A stretch of 64,000 nt of DNA from Acanthopleura granulata (GCA_016165875.1 JABBOT010000007.1:14599997-14663996), one strand, 5' to 3'; shown: positions 35,801-47,918, counted from the stretch's first letter. A program made the numbers and translations. Notes: generated by a model not told the origin, from the sequence alone.

Positions 35801-36056
35801 CTTTCCCCAAACCACAGGTCATTTTCACTTGAAGACAACTTGCAACAACATGATCATCTCTCACCCACCAATTATTTCAACATGCATCAAAGCAATGCCT
35901 ACAGAAAACTTCCTTGTCCTGTTCAAAATCCTGCTCCTAGCTCTGCTTGTGGTCTGAAATGAAGTTGTGAAAGCCTCAATGTTTGAGTTTGTGACTTCCA
36001 CATTAACCACACGAGGGCAGGAGGCTAGAAAATCAAGAAAACTTTAAGGAACTCAC

Positions 36057-36222
36057 CGGTCGTTACCGAGGGTGGGATGTCCTGAAGCTGATAGGTCTGT
36101 GTAGAAGGCACTGTTGTGGGGGCTGAAGCCACGCCCCCTGACGTGGTCGTCATGTAGGGGTAGTAGTTTGGGGAATAGGCCGTTCCCTGCGTGTAGGGAT
36201 ATGTACTGAAACTCTCCAAGCA
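36057..36222 (-). CDS. eya: EYA visible exon 8 (166 nt), Tyr-rich ED2-like segment with YQLQ
   Basis: The acceptor is CTTTCATTGTAG and the donor GACCG|gtgagt. The exon encodes residues 210-264, from CLESFSTYPY through YYPYMTTTSGG to TYQLQDIPPSVTT. YYPYMT and TYQLQ-PPS are directly recognisable in vertebrate EYA1 and EYA4 (AHYMTS, then TYQLQEPPSG). This is the best landmark in the N-terminal half. The exon enters in phase 0 and leaves in phase 1. Confidence 0.95.
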
Positions 36223-36824
36223 CTACAATGAAAGATAACTCATAAAAATAAAATATAAAAATACAAAATATAACAAAATTCTGTCCATTTTGTCGTATTC
36301 TGAGAGTCCTACTGATTGTATAGAGATGTTGCAACCTTTGTTTGGACGATGTTCTACTAGTAAATTGTAAATTGTATTCAGCTTCAACATTTTATGACTT
36401 TTTTTGCCTCTATAATGCACTTCTGCAGTAAATATGGGTTTGATTGGGCAGAAACGGTGATGTGGCGATGTGTATATTCCCTTATTCTTTGACTCTTGTT
36501 GGTGCCAATCTTATTTTCTTAAATAAACAGTTTGATTTTACCAACAACACAGATTCAGTCTAATATCTGAACATCATTCTTATTATCTAGCAATGAATAC
36601 AGATACAAGTCAGATGTTCACTTACAATGATTCGTTTAACACAGCTAAGATATGATTTTTGAATCTAAACCTGCAGCTTTTGACCAAGCTTAAATAAAAC
36701 ACCAGATCTAAACTTCAGCTAAGGCTGGGAATTGCCTCTTACACCAGCCAATCAGGGACAATTCTGCATCCCTTCAGCAAGAGGAAATGTCAAGCCTAAG
36801 GTGTGAAAAGGTGTTTGAACTGAC
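36223..36824. other. EYA intron between exons 8 and 7 (602 bp)
   Basis: Contains most of a GATATC-family repeat copy (36285-36450), recognised by CGTATTCTGAGAGTCCTACT and AATGCACTTCTGCAGTAAA. No other feature was seen. Confidence 0.88.
36285..36450. repeat. GATATC-core interspersed repeat, diverged copy
   Basis: CGTATTCTGAGAGTCCTACTG, then AACCTTTGTTTGGACGATG and AACATTTTATGACTTTTTTTGCC follow the family order, but the GATATC core itself is mutated (GATGTTCTACT). Confidence 0.6.
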
Positions 36825-36880
36825 CTGTTGAGACGGATACCCTGAAGATCCAGAGGCTGATCCAGAATTAAACGATGGAT
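36825..36880 (-). CDS. eya: EYA visible exon 7 (56 nt), YPSF segment
   Basis: The acceptor is TGTCTTTTCAG and the donor CAACAG|gtcagt. The exon encodes residues 192-209 (PSFNSGSASGSSGYPSQQ) after the split codon Y191. Vertebrate EYA1 has a similar SSGFNSSQQDYPSYPSFG stretch here. The exon enters in phase 1 and leaves in phase 0. Confidence 0.9.
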
Positions 36881-38912
36881 CTGAAAAGACAGGTGCCACG
36901 GCAGACATATATGAAAAAAAGGAAAAAAAAACACAACAAAGTGTCATGAGTAAGCGTTTTAAGAATTTCTTGTATGTACTTCACAGACCTGACCACAAAT
37001 ATCATCCATGACTAAGTTGTTCATTTTTTCTGGTTCTGAGCGTTCTACTACTTGTAGGAAGGTGTTTTAAGGTTTGTTTGGAAGGTAGGATTATATCCTT
37101 CCAGAAAAATGTAAGCTTCAGCACCAAATGTAACATTTTATGACATTTATTTACCTGTAAAAATACACTTTAGACAAAATTTTATGCCATTTACAAGACT
37201 TACTAGGGCATTGTTATTTACATTTACAATGTTCATGCCAAATTTAAAATATGTATCTCAATATCCATGCCGTAAAGTTAATACAATTTATCTGCTTCAA
37301 ACAAGTAAACGAATAGAATGGAAAGAGCATGAGAATAATGATGAACAAACATGCAGTAAAATGCAATGACAAGTTGATTCCAATACATGTACATTTACGT
37401 GTTTCTTTGTCCAGAAAAAAGCTATGTAACTTTACTGACACAGCACAAGGTAAGCGGGCGGTATGGGAGGGAGTCAAGCTGGTAAGGACATACTGTAAGT
37501 ATTGGAAATAGAGATGAATGAGATATGTCACACAAGTAGACAGTCCATAAAGACAAAATCTGCTGTCAGGTCAGCCTTTTTTTTTTTTTTTAACCAAGGG
37601 CTTTCATTCTTATCAATGATGTTTACTCTGATTCATGTCCTCAATGCTGCATTTTTGGTGACACTGAATACATGACTGACATTTATTTTCCACTGAACCT
37701 TAACCAGAATGTGGAATGCTTGCAGAAGCTATCAAACTTTGGCCATGTAATTCTTGATGGGATATGGAACTGTGGGAGAAGAGAATGTGCCGAGAGAGAC
37801 AGGGGGACAAGGCAGAGCACCGTGTGGGGGGTAATCATTCTTATAGGAGCATCATGCCAGGCTTAGCTGGATGTACATGTAATAGGCCAGTACTTAACAC
37901 TCCCAGCTAATCTGCCCAAGGGGAACTCTCCCTTCCCATCCATCATCCACATACAGAACAGCCCTGACAGGGAGAGGGCCAATCCACACGAAAGCAGCAA
38001 CTCAAACTAGGCCATTGAGGACATAGGAACACCAAAATAAATGCCCTGGATTGTATCAGGCCCATCATCAGGCTTTGCATTCTTTATGGAAAAACTAATT
38101 GAACTGCTGAACATTAACAGCTGGTTTTAATGCACATTTGTTAGAACTTGCTGTAAAGCACGTCCATTAAAACATAGACGAACCAAGCAATTCCATGCCA
38201 CCATTTTTTTGTTAACTGAGATACATGTGCATGTCTGAAGTTAGAATAATGGTTACTCAGGGCAACATGTACCATATCAGAACAATAATGAGCATGCAAT
38301 GGAATACCCATTCGCTGAAAAAATACATCAGTTTAGTAATGCATCATATGAGCCCACTGTAAGCACTCCTCTACATTATATCTCTCAATATGTGCACCTA
38401 CAGGTATATATGTTACATATCAACATCTTCAGCACTTCACTATGGATCAAACCATGATTCTGAATCATGAAATGCAATTTTTTCCCCACAGCTGCAGTCA
38501 CAATTCAAAGCTGTTTTCCACAGCTTAGGCCCCAAATAAAAATATGTTCACTGAGGGCACTCCAAAACTACAAAGCTTTTTTATGAGGCTTTTGTTGGAA
38601 TTTCTTATAACATCTCTCTGAGTTAATTTTCTTAAAACTCTTGCCATTTTCATTTGACAGAGTTGTCTTTTTCATTTCACAGAGTGAAAAAAGTCCATTC
38701 TGATCTATACTGATCTATACCTTTCCAAACAATTTTTGTTTTAAATTAGGCTTTACTATGCTGTTCTTGATTCCACACCAGTATATCATGAATAATTGTG
38801 CACAGGGAAGCTGTCCCTGTGATTTACTTGTTTAACTTAAGTTTTAAGACGGTCCGGAAGTGTATGTACATACAAATGATAGCCTGCAGATTGCATTGCA
38901 ATGGGTACTTAC
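36881..38912. other. EYA intron between exons 7 and 6 (2 kb)
   Basis: A GATATC-family copy lies at 37000-37190. Complex, GC-richer unique sequence at 37740-38180 could be a regulatory element. No exon was seen. Confidence 0.88.
37000..37190. repeat. GATATC-core interspersed repeat, copy
   Basis: It runs from ATATCATCCATGACTAAGTTG, via GGTTCTGAGCGTTCTACTAC and GTTTGTTTGGAAGGTAGGATTATATCCTT, to AACATTTTATGACATTTATT, in the same order as the copy at 39385. Confidence 0.75.
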
Positions 38913-39052
38913 AGTCTGTGGAATAGGGTAAGACGTAAGGGTTCTGCGTTGCCTGCGGTCCATACCCATAGGCTGCAGGATTGGACAGGGCAAAGGATCC
39001 GGCGTTCTGGCTGGTTGTCATGGTATTCGACGAGTAGGCTTGCATATTGTTT
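38913..39052 (-). CDS. eya: EYA visible exon 6 (140 nt), Tyr/Ser/Gln-rich region
   Basis: The acceptor is TGCCTGTGCAG and the donor GACT|gtaagt. The exon encodes residues 145-190, from NNMQAYSSNTM through PAAYGYGPQ to LPYSTD. Repeated Tyr, Ser, Gln and Pro with AYGYG-type spacing is typical of the EYA transactivation domain, as in the AYGQTQ segments of vertebrates. The final T joins AT of the next exon to make Y191. Confidence 0.92.
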
Positions 39053-39731
39053 CTGCACAGGCAAACAACACAGACAAAGTGTAATGAGCAGACTGGGAGT
39101 GTTTACGTTGTTTTTTTTCCCCCCTTCTTTCTCTTTCATTTTTTTTACCATTCCTGATATCACAGGTGTTACATTGTAACAATGGATGACATTTAGCACA
39201 CGATAGATTCCGCATGTATATTCCACCACACCATGTTGTGGTGTGTAAATCACACACCGACCCTTACAGTAGCCATGTCTTTATTCATTCACATCCCATC
39301 ACCCAGCTTAATCTCTAAAACACGGGGCGAAACCAGTGTTTGTAGCCTGAAGATGAAAGTTAGCTACAGTATATCCTAAATGACCTAAATTTCATCCATG
39401 ACAAAACTGCTTATATTTCCTCATTCTGAGAGTTCTGTTCACTGTAGGAAGGTGTTTTGAGGTTTGTTTGGAATGTAGCATGATATCCTACTGCAAGTGG
39501 CAAGTTTCAACTCCATAAGTAGCACTTTATGGCAATTATTTGTGCATTTTTGATTGAAATTTTAGATCATTTACAAAATATTCTAAATAGAAAATATCAA
39601 CGGATAAACTAAACTTAATAATATAAATTACCCAATAAAGACATTTTTGGGGGAAATATGAAGTTAAAAAAAATTCCCACTGTTAGCAGATTGTGAGGCA
39701 ATTTCTATGCGGTAAATAGAGCATAACTTAC
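39053..39731. other. EYA intron between exons 6 and 5 (679 bp)
   Basis: About a third of it is a GATATC-family repeat copy (39385-39600). A pyrimidine-rich stretch at 39108-39150 lies near the donor of visible exon 5's downstream neighbour and is probably ordinary intron sequence. Confidence 0.88.
39385..39600. repeat. GATATC-core interspersed repeat, best copy
   Basis: It begins AATTTCATCCATGACAAAACTG and continues CATTCTGAGAGTTCTGTTCACT, GTAGGAAGGTGTTTTGAGGTTTG, AATGTAGCATGATATCCTACTGC and AGCACTTTATGGCA, to TTTTAGATCATTTAC. It is the most complete copy for a consensus. Confidence 0.75.
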
Positions 39732-39792
39732 CCGCTATATACAGCTGTCAAATCAGAGCCTGTGTAGCTGGCTGAGGAAGTTGTGGATGGGT
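39732..39792 (-). CDS. eya: EYA visible exon 5 (61 nt), transactivation region
   Basis: The acceptor is CCGTTTCAG and the donor AGCGG|gtaagt. The exon encodes residues 125-143 (PSTTSSASYTGSDLTAVYS), mostly Ser, Thr and Tyr. The codons on either side, D124 and G144, are split across the junctions. It enters in phase 1 and leaves in phase 2. The family assignment rests on its place in the chain and on composition; no specific motif is visible. Confidence 0.88.
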
Positions 39793-40439
39793 CTGAAACG
39801 GAGGTTCTTATTGGTCAGAATCTTCAGACAAGAGTACATATCATCAACCAGGAGGATTACACAATTGTTAAACACGCCACAGCAATAGCCATGTGTGAGA
39901 AAGCGACATTTCGCATATAATCTAATGGCCTGTGCAGCACTGCCCTTACCAAAAATTAAAAAACGAAGGAAAGGAAAAAATCTACTGCTGTTTGCTACAA
40001 TAGCTGGCAAATTTATTGTCAAGAGAAGGGGAGTGCCAATGTTTATTTATCAGGGCCATTCTCAGTGTTTCTTCACGGTATGAAAAAAAAGAAAACAAGA
40101 AGGAAAAAAAAAAAAACCATGTGAGGGCAGAACCAAACAGAAGGATAGGAAGCAAGCAGTGAGCACAGTCTCTTGTTTACGAAGACACCTCAGTGCTGCG
40201 GTCTAATAAGAGAAACATGTTACAGCAAATAAAAACGATCTGTTCACGATCACCCAGTATTTATTGACTCAAGCCCTTAACAATCATTCAAGACAGATCA
40301 GGGAAATTCCTGCCAGCCTGGAATCCCAAGCCACAGTCTGTGTGCCTGCTGGATTCAGGGAAAAGCGCCGGGCAACAGGCAAGGAAAACAACTTTTTTAC
40401 TGTTTATCAATGATTGGAATCTCGGAACCCAACACTTTG

Positions 40440-40650
40440 ACCTAGATATCTATGGTAAATGACCAAAAATCCCGTGTAAGAAAATGCATTTTTAGATGCA
40501 AATATTATATAAAATGACATCAAATATCACTTTTTAGTACCAAAACTTACATTTTCCTAAGAAGATATCTCCCAGCATTCAAATAAAACCTCAAAACTTC
40601 TTTCTCAGATCAACAGAACTTTTAGAATCAAGCAAAATGTGCCACTTTGT
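40440..40650. repeat. GATATC-core interspersed repeat, inverted copy
   Basis: Reading the minus strand gives AAAAGTTCTGTTGATCTGAGAAAG, AAGTTTTGAGGTTTTATTTG, GGGAGATATCTTCTTAGGAAAATG and AAGTTTTGGTACTAAAAAGTG. This is the same element in the opposite orientation. Confidence 0.7.
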
Positions 40651-41084
40651 CTTCGGCAAAATTTTTGCTCATTTATGTTATATCACCCTACTCACTGGTT
40701 CTGTCTATCTTACAGCCACACCACAACATATACAGTACACGGGGGGCTTTAAATGCACCATACCAAGAACCTCATGCCTGTGCAGTTCTGGAGTGAATTT
40801 CTTCCATACATATGATGAATGCAATCATGTGAACGCAAGAGGGTATTTGCTTCTTTGTGAATGGGTAGTTGTATGTGTTTCATATAACATCACACTCAAA
40901 GCCCATCAAAATGTAAGCTAGTGTTTATTCAAGGAGGACACACATAAAGGTGATACACAGATATTCTAAGTGTTTTCCACCGTGAAATGTATATGAAATC
41001 ACAGATATATGAAACCAGTCTCTATAATTTCTTCAATCAAAAAATATGAATTTGTCATCTAAAATATAAAGGGCCATAACGTAG

Positions 41085-41190
41085 AGATTAAAACCACAGC
41101 AGCAAAGACACTGTAACAGGTGGCAAGTAGTTATGTGAGATTAAAACCACAGCAGCAAAGACACTGTAACAGGTGGCAAGTAGTTATGTG
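41085..41190. repeat. 53-bp tandem duplication, two near-identical copies
   Basis: AGATTAAAACCACAGCAGC, then AAAGACACTGTAACAGGTGG and CAAGTAGTTATGTG, starts at 41085 and again at 41138 with no visible difference. This indicates a very recent duplication or an allelic or assembly artefact. Confidence 0.92.
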
Positions 41191-42060
41191 CAGCTGGTAC
41201 AATCTGGCCTCAAGTCAGTTTACCTTAATCATGGTTTTATTTAACACCTCACATCAACGTTCAAATACATATAGCAACAATCTACATTCCCCAAAGCACC
41301 AAGGGTAAATCAGGCCGGCCTTGTTTCCACTGAGAATTTATCATCCTCAACAGTGATCAAAGCAATCACTTAATACACTGATAAGTAACGAATGTGGCTG
41401 TCTCTGATGCTTGACTTCTATTTAAAAATCACTGGTGGCAAAATTAATCAAAATAAAATCCTTCACATATCTGCTTTCAAATGAGCGATGGACATTTGGT
41501 TTTTGTCTACAGGAGAAAACCCAGACAAGATTGCTTTACTAGTGGCTTGAGGATTATCACATTGGTCACTTCCGCTTGTAAATAGGGCAGGATATGGGTT
41601 ACCCTTGGGGGACCCTGCAGTGGAAGTGGCCCTCATTGGGGGTAAAGCTGGTTCTCATCACTGGGTCAACTCACTGGGATCTGGATTTCCTAGGGAATAC
41701 CACACAGGACAAGAAACACAATCTGCAAATAACTCCCCACTCATTCTCTGCCTTCCATGTTGGTTCCTTTTCTATGGCTAAACGGTCGGGTAAAAAACGA
41801 TCCCAACATATCTAGAGTTGGTGAAAGTCCGCCTTGATTGGCTCCACGTCCAAAGCAGGCCCAGCTACCTTGTTTATGGGTCTACGTCTGCCTCCAGCAC
41901 ACCTGCTAACATGCTAGCCTTCCAACTCCCCCAGTCGCATTAACCGGAAGACAAGAATCCCAAAGAAATGCTTTGAGGAAATGCCCTTTAAGTTAGCCAT
42001 CAGTGTTGTATCGACTGGAACTAATTAGGACAGGGTCTCCGAAACGGGACTCATACATAC

Positions 42061-42156
42061 CTGGAAAATTCTCTAGATTCTCAGCTTCCCCTGTTGCTGG
42101 GGGTACCGCAAACGGTGACCCTGAGGAACTGTTTTCTGTGCCTGGTTCACTTTTGA
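42061..42156 (-). CDS. eya: EYA visible exon 4 (96 nt), carries IKSEP SUMO-type site
   Basis: The acceptor is TTGTCTACTAG and the donor CCAG|gtatgt. The exon encodes residues 93-123, from KSEPGTENSSSG to LENFP. The previous exon supplies the first base of I92, so I-K-S-E is completed across the junction. This is a psi-K-x-E SUMO acceptor consensus, and it corresponds to the VKTEP segment of vertebrate EYA1 and EYA4. Both ends are in phase 1, so the exon is frame-neutral if skipped. Skipping would also remove the lysine. Confidence 0.93.
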
Positions 42157-42687
42157 CTAGTAGACAAAAAAAGCATATTACAAAAAATTTTAATAAAAAC
42201 TTTCTTTACATGTAAGTTTCTTTCCAAATACTGTGAACTTCTTGTGCTCTACTAGAGGGAGAACATATTTGTGCACTTATATAAAAGAAGTATTTACAAA
42301 AAAGAAGCCCCACAACATTCGAAAATAACCAATTAAAGTACTGCTTTTGAATTCATAAGAAAAATAAATATGACACCGTGGTGTTACATGTAGGAAGCAT
42401 AAATAACCAATAATAAATAATCAGTTCAGATAAATTTGTTCACACACTTAACATGGTCCACTTTTACACAACCTTGCAAAATGTGACCCTTCTGGTATTA
42501 TGATCCTGACAAATCCATTCACAAATTCCAAGAACTTAGACTTATAATGTTTTGTTAAAAGAGCCACAAACTTGACGAATTACAAAAATACTGTGTGTGA
42601 CAATCTCAGATAACCTTTACAAAGTCAGACATCTATCTTCACACCTCTGAAGAAAAGTTGAAGTATTCAAGCATTGTCAGTACTTAC
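42157..42687. other. EYA intron between exons 4 and 3 (531 bp)
   Basis: AT-rich unique sequence; no repeat or nested gene was seen. Confidence 0.9.
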
Positions 42688-42774
42688 TCTGAATGGCGGA
42701 ATTGACATTGGACATTACCCAGTTTGTGCTGTTGAATGAACTGGTGTCTCCAGGAGTTGACAACACCAGGTCAC
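42688..42774 (-). CDS. eya: EYA visible exon 3 (87 nt), transactivation region
   Basis: The acceptor is TTTCCTTTAG and the donor CAGA|gtaagt. The exon encodes residues 64-91, from DLVLSTPGD through NSTNWVMSN to SAIQ. The NW-hydrophobic-S segment aligns with the ADWLLS segment of vertebrate EYA4, just before its conserved KTEP motif. Both ends are in phase 1, so skipping this exon would remove 29 residues without shifting the frame. That makes it a candidate cassette exon. Confidence 0.92.
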
Positions 42775-45740
42775 CTAAAGGAAAAAAGGAGAGAAAGGAA
42801 CAGTGACTGACAAGTTTGCATTGCTTTTCCTGCTATCCACATAGTATGTACCAGCTCATATGTCCCCAAAGAAATAAGAGCATAGAATAAGAACTCCGCA
42901 AGAACATTATAAATTATAACATTTGAAAGGTACATGTGAGAACACTACAGTTGACAAGGCCACAGCTAATGAATATTTATGAGCCTGTCGAAACACCGCC
43001 CACTTTCAAAGGTGGGCAAGTTGTGACGCAACACTGACAGGTCCCTCGACCTCCACTGCAACACAACCCTGTAATCGATACAGTCAATCCAAATAAACAT
43101 GCATATAAATTACGGTAAAAAGATTTCTGATAGGTCTCTCGAGCTGGGGCCATTATTGGCGTTTTAAGGAAACCTTGTTGGAATGGTTGGTGCACAAAGG
43201 CACAGCTGACACCTAGTGTGTGGCCCGACCTCACCACTGTCTACTGTTCCTAGCAAAGGTCACTCTGAGACTGACCCCCATTGCAATTCGCCTCTTTCCC
43301 CGTCATGGTTGACTGATTCAAACGCAGACATGTTCTCTGCCGACTGCCTGACATCGTCAAATTGGAGAACAACTGTTCCAATGGAGGGAGGCAGGTAATA
43401 TCGATCACAGCGGCGACCAGCCAGGTATCGCAGCCACGATGCCTTCACCACCTGTGACCACACAGCCTTGATACACCCATTAACATGCTGTGAGCCTTAA
43501 GCGCCTTTTTAGGAGTGTAATATATTCAAGACAGAAGATATTAACTCTGACCTTTTCCACGGAAATGACAATCTACTGGGAAAATCAGTCACAAATTCAT
43601 TCTGACAGCAGACAATTGTGTATCAGGAATTGAGTCCTATCTTTGCATCTATTGACAAAACAAAAGTGGCTGTATACACCTATTCCACAACCCTCCCCAC
43701 TAACAGCACCAAATGTCCACTGCAGTCAAATAAAAAACTCACATACAAGTTACAGATTCCCTGTTTTCATTGTAGAGCATACGCAATGCAAAGCTATCAA
43801 TGATCAGACTTGGTTTCTATGGCATCATGGAAATCTGTTGTATAAAAAAGGGTACAAATAAAACACAACAGTCCACGATTCCCTTAGCCAGCGACAGCAG
43901 TTCACAAACCTCATCACTACCATACTCACAAAGTACTGGCATACATGTAGAACAACTCTTCCCATATATTTTTCAAATATTCAATATAATTTTCGTCTAA
44001 ACATCCTATATGCTTTTCTTGTAAATCCTCTCACTTTAAAACAAATCTTCACCCGAAAGCATTGTAGTCTGGATAAGACCATCACATCATATTTTCAAAA
44101 AAAAGTTAAATTGTCAGAAAAGAGTCTTACAGTGTCGATACATCTCCGAGCCATCTATGTCTACATAAACCGAGCGAAAAGCCCTTTGTGCTCATAGATC
44201 ACCTCCTACGAGACTGCTCCATTACAATCAAGCACTAATGTTACTCCTCCACCACTTCCCTGTGCTGCATGTAAACTGTATCACTTCCTGCTTGAAAACT
44301 CCTCCAGTAGTATTTCCTTAAATCTGAGAGTTCTCTCACTCAGTTCCTACAATGGGTTAGCCATAATCCTGGTTCAGCTGCCAGGGGTCACAGACTGACA
44401 CCTCTTACTGCAGAGTTCCTTGTCAGTGACCTTCGGTGATACGTACACCAAACTGACTGATTTCAGAGAATGTCCTGAACATTAATCTTCAGAGGGTGAG
44501 TAGCAGGATACAACAATCTGGTTATGGCTCTTCCTGCAGCTGCCTACTTAGGACACTCTGACTATTTCACTCAACTGCCTTCCTTTACAATTACATTCAA
44601 TAATTCAGATGTCAGCATTTCCGTTTTCATCGTATTCAGTGCGCTGAGTGGCAAAATGTCAAGACAGTTTTCGATCACATGGCGGCCAATGCCTACCATC
44701 TTGAAGTCTTTGAATTGAATTGAACACTTGTAATACATGTGACGTATTACTGATCTTCACTGACGTCAACATGTAATTTAAAGCGATGAATTGCATGGAT
44801 GCATTCTGAAGAATCTGACATTTATTTATTTATTTTTACTCATGTGACTGTAACAGAGATCTGCTTCGTCTATGTCTACATTTCAAGAGCACTGATAACA
44901 ATACAGTTACACAGTATGGACGTATGTCCAGTATGTTTGAATATTACGTCGTATTCAACGATTCCTCAGTTCTATGAGGACGACGAGTCCTTAGAATGTA
45001 TCATAACACAGTGAAGCAGAAGTCTAAGGTGTGGCTGTTAATTAATCAGCATTGAATGCTGATTTCATGTAGAACAGAATGAGTTCAGCAGAAATTAAGA
45101 TTAGTATTTACTGATTAAGACCATTTCCACATTTTTCACTAGTACATGTAAGCTGTGTTGTATAAGTGGGCACCAGAAAATAAGTGACAGACAAGTTTCT
45201 GCTTATCCAAAATTTTTGAGTAGTTTTATCAGCAATGATCAAATTTACCATCTGGTACGGTTATTCTGAAGAAAATGTCCTAACTTTTTTTTCACTCATA
45301 AGAACAAAGATGAGAATCTGATTTACTGTTTCCTTTAGACATACCTTTAACCCACACAACAATTTGCCAGGATCACATGGTTTTCAACAAATTCCATCAG
45401 CATTGTGACAAAGAAAATAAACAAACATTAAAAAACGAAAAATGTGAAGAATTTCTATTCCATGCTGAAAACAAAAAAATTGGACGATATTTTCTAGGAG
45501 TTAACACATGGAAACCACAGCGTGACAAAGACAAACAGACGGACAGACTCAACATCCAAGGCTTTTCGCAAAGCATGCGATAAAAAAATGTTTTGTTCAT
45601 GACAAGAAGTGAGCATAATATTTGGTTTATCTGGTTTGGTTTTCAACTCAATCCTATCTTGAGATTTAAGACAATGTAAAGCAAGCTATATTTGGAACAC
45701 ACTTGTGTGTGTTATCTTCCCACTAGACATGCAGACTTAC
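42775..45740. other. EYA intron between exons 3 and 2 (3 kb)
   Basis: Mostly unique. A GC-richer island at 42960-43490 could be regulatory. No exon was recognised. Confidence 0.88.
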
Positions 45741-45871
45741 CTTCTGATGTGCCATTAGGCGTCAAACTAAGCGATGCTGAATCTAAGACCGAATGTGCTT
45801 GTGACAAAGGGGAGTTACTCCCACTATCAAGCGGGCTGCCCGGACTGGAGAGTGGAGGTAAGTCTAAGCAC
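45741..45871 (-). CDS. eya: EYA visible exon 2 (131 nt), Ser/Pro-rich transactivation region
   Basis: The acceptor is TGTCTTCCAG and the donor GAAG|gtaagt. The exon encodes residues 20-62, from CLDLPPLSSPGSP to LTPNGTSE, and is entered in phase 2 and left in phase 1. The TPNGT stretch matches the same position in vertebrate EYA1, and the rest is rich in Ser, Pro and Leu. This region carries transcriptional activation activity in EYA proteins. The intron upstream is about 8.5 kb, the longest between recognised coding exons. Confidence 0.9.
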
Positions 45872-47918
45872 CTGGAAGACAAAAATACACAAGCCATGTA
45901 CCTAATGATTCGCATAAATAATTTACATATTACAGTGGAGCCCGTTTATTGCAAACCTTAATTCCCAGAGCTCTCTTTGCGTTTAACGGGGTTTACCATT
46001 TATTTATTTACTTCTAGTCTAAGGTAGTGAGTTACCTCCCTTGGTACTCGCACATGACCTACTTCTGTATATCTACACAACGATGTTTAAAGTCGAGATT
46101 TCATAAATAACATGTTTTATTTGTAAATGATCAAGTTGAACACAACTATATCATAAAAGTAGAAAAATGACACAAATCTCATACGGCACATAATTTGCTG
46201 GAATCAATGAACTCCAGGCCTTGACGTTTGTGGCCAGGGACATGTAGACTACGCCGCAACATGTACTTGAAACTTGAGGATAGTTAGAGAGAAGGATATG
46301 GCATATCTGTTGTACCGTTTATTTATACAGATTTCCAAAATTTTAAACTATATGGGCATTGCCAACTGACGCCAACGTGCTGACTCCTTAGTGATTTCTT
46401 GTTGAACAGTACAGTCCACAACTCTTCCACTCCCGCAATGTCGGAAATCATGTTTGGTGGCATGTCTTTTTCACATGAGTCCCTGGGCAGTTGTTAACAA
46501 AACACAATCCTTGCTTGATCGGCTTACGAAATCCTCAGAAAGTTTTAAGTTTTTCGGCTGTTGGACACGGTACATAACATTATATGTAGGCACGCTGATT
46601 AAGCCAGTCGCAGTATGAGCCAGACTGATGCCTGTGATGCCTGGCAGGCATCCCACCGAGCCCTCTCAGGCGCACACAAGGGTCATTGAAAATGTGATTT
46701 TATGCGAATAAACTGGGTATTAACAAAAACTACAGGGCTGTCAGCTTTCTCATATAGCATTAACATTTTCATATACCAGTTTTGCAAATATATACAAAAT
46801 AAAAACAATGAGACTGAATACAATTTGGTTTTGTGCTGGGGAATTCTTTGCATTTAGGCGGAGTTAGCGTTTATCAGGTGTACGATTATGTGGGTTCCAC
46901 TGTATTCGAAACTTTTGCCAATTAATCAACTCCATGTAAAAACACACGTTCTCTGTTTTACACTGATGTGCTTTTGAACTGCCATGTGACTTTACAAGCA
47001 AACTACAAATAAACAGTGACATACGTACACAATGTGTTAAAGACAAGAATGACAGGGCACACATTCACACCCTTTTGTTTGCTAAAACAAAAACATACAT
47101 CTAACAGCTCAAAAATTACATTTATGTTCAGCAGTTCTCAGCAGGTGTATGTGGATTGTACATGTTAAACCAAAGCTACTGATGAAAAGCCATTCTTGAA
47201 ATCCATGCAAGCAATAGCAGATGTGCATGTTAATAAGTGGTTACAAAATAAGACCTGTCCACTCTCATCACAACAGGTTACAAATGCAGATGTATTCCCT
47301 TGGCAGCCAGATCAAAAGTAAAGCTGCACGTTGCCCAAAATAAATAAAAATTTAATCAAAATCATTGAAAACTAGCTGAGTAAAGACAATCCAAGCAGAA
47401 AGCCATGTCAGCAATGGGGAAAAAAGCAACTTAATGAAGATAAATTTCTAATGACTCTTCAATGAAATGAGCAAGCAGCTTACAGAGAGAACTACTTTGC
47501 TGAGCCTGGACTCTCATCAATAAGTGAGGAGCATTTGAATGACTGGCTGTCCATCAGAGTTGTGCTGAGGGTTAGGACAATCTCCCCGACCAGGTGAAGA
47601 CAATAGAGCACTGAGCCCACCTGCGGATGAGCCACTATCTCAGCCTGGCTTTACCTGAGTTGACGAGCGGCCTCAAAGCCAGCCAGGCTAACGACATACA
47701 GCTTAGACACGGAAACAATAGAGCTTAATAAAGTGCAGCTAGCCTGGAAAAGCCAGCCCTTTGCCTCCATGTAGCTGAACGGTCTCCCAGGACTTGTGCA
47801 CAATGTACAGCATTGGCGGTGCTTTCCCCTCTGACCTGCAGTGCAATGCGACAGGACGACGGCTCACTGTCTGCTTCAACGATGCCACAGGCCATGTGGA
47901 GTAGAAAGGCAGGCTTAC

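Larger units (their letters stand above)
30318..36056. other. EYA intron between exons 9 and 8 (5.7 kb)
   Basis: Holds a GC-richer island (30740-31140), a GATATC-core repeat copy (31985-32200), a SINE-like element (33286-33560) and a 20-25 bp tandem repeat (35590-35800). No exon was recognised. Confidence 0.88.
39793..42060. other. EYA intron between exons 5 and 4 (2.3 kb)
   Basis: Holds an inverted GATATC-family copy (40440-40650) and a 53-bp tandem pair (41085-41190). A GC-richer stretch at 41520-41990 has no recognised coding content. Confidence 0.88.
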
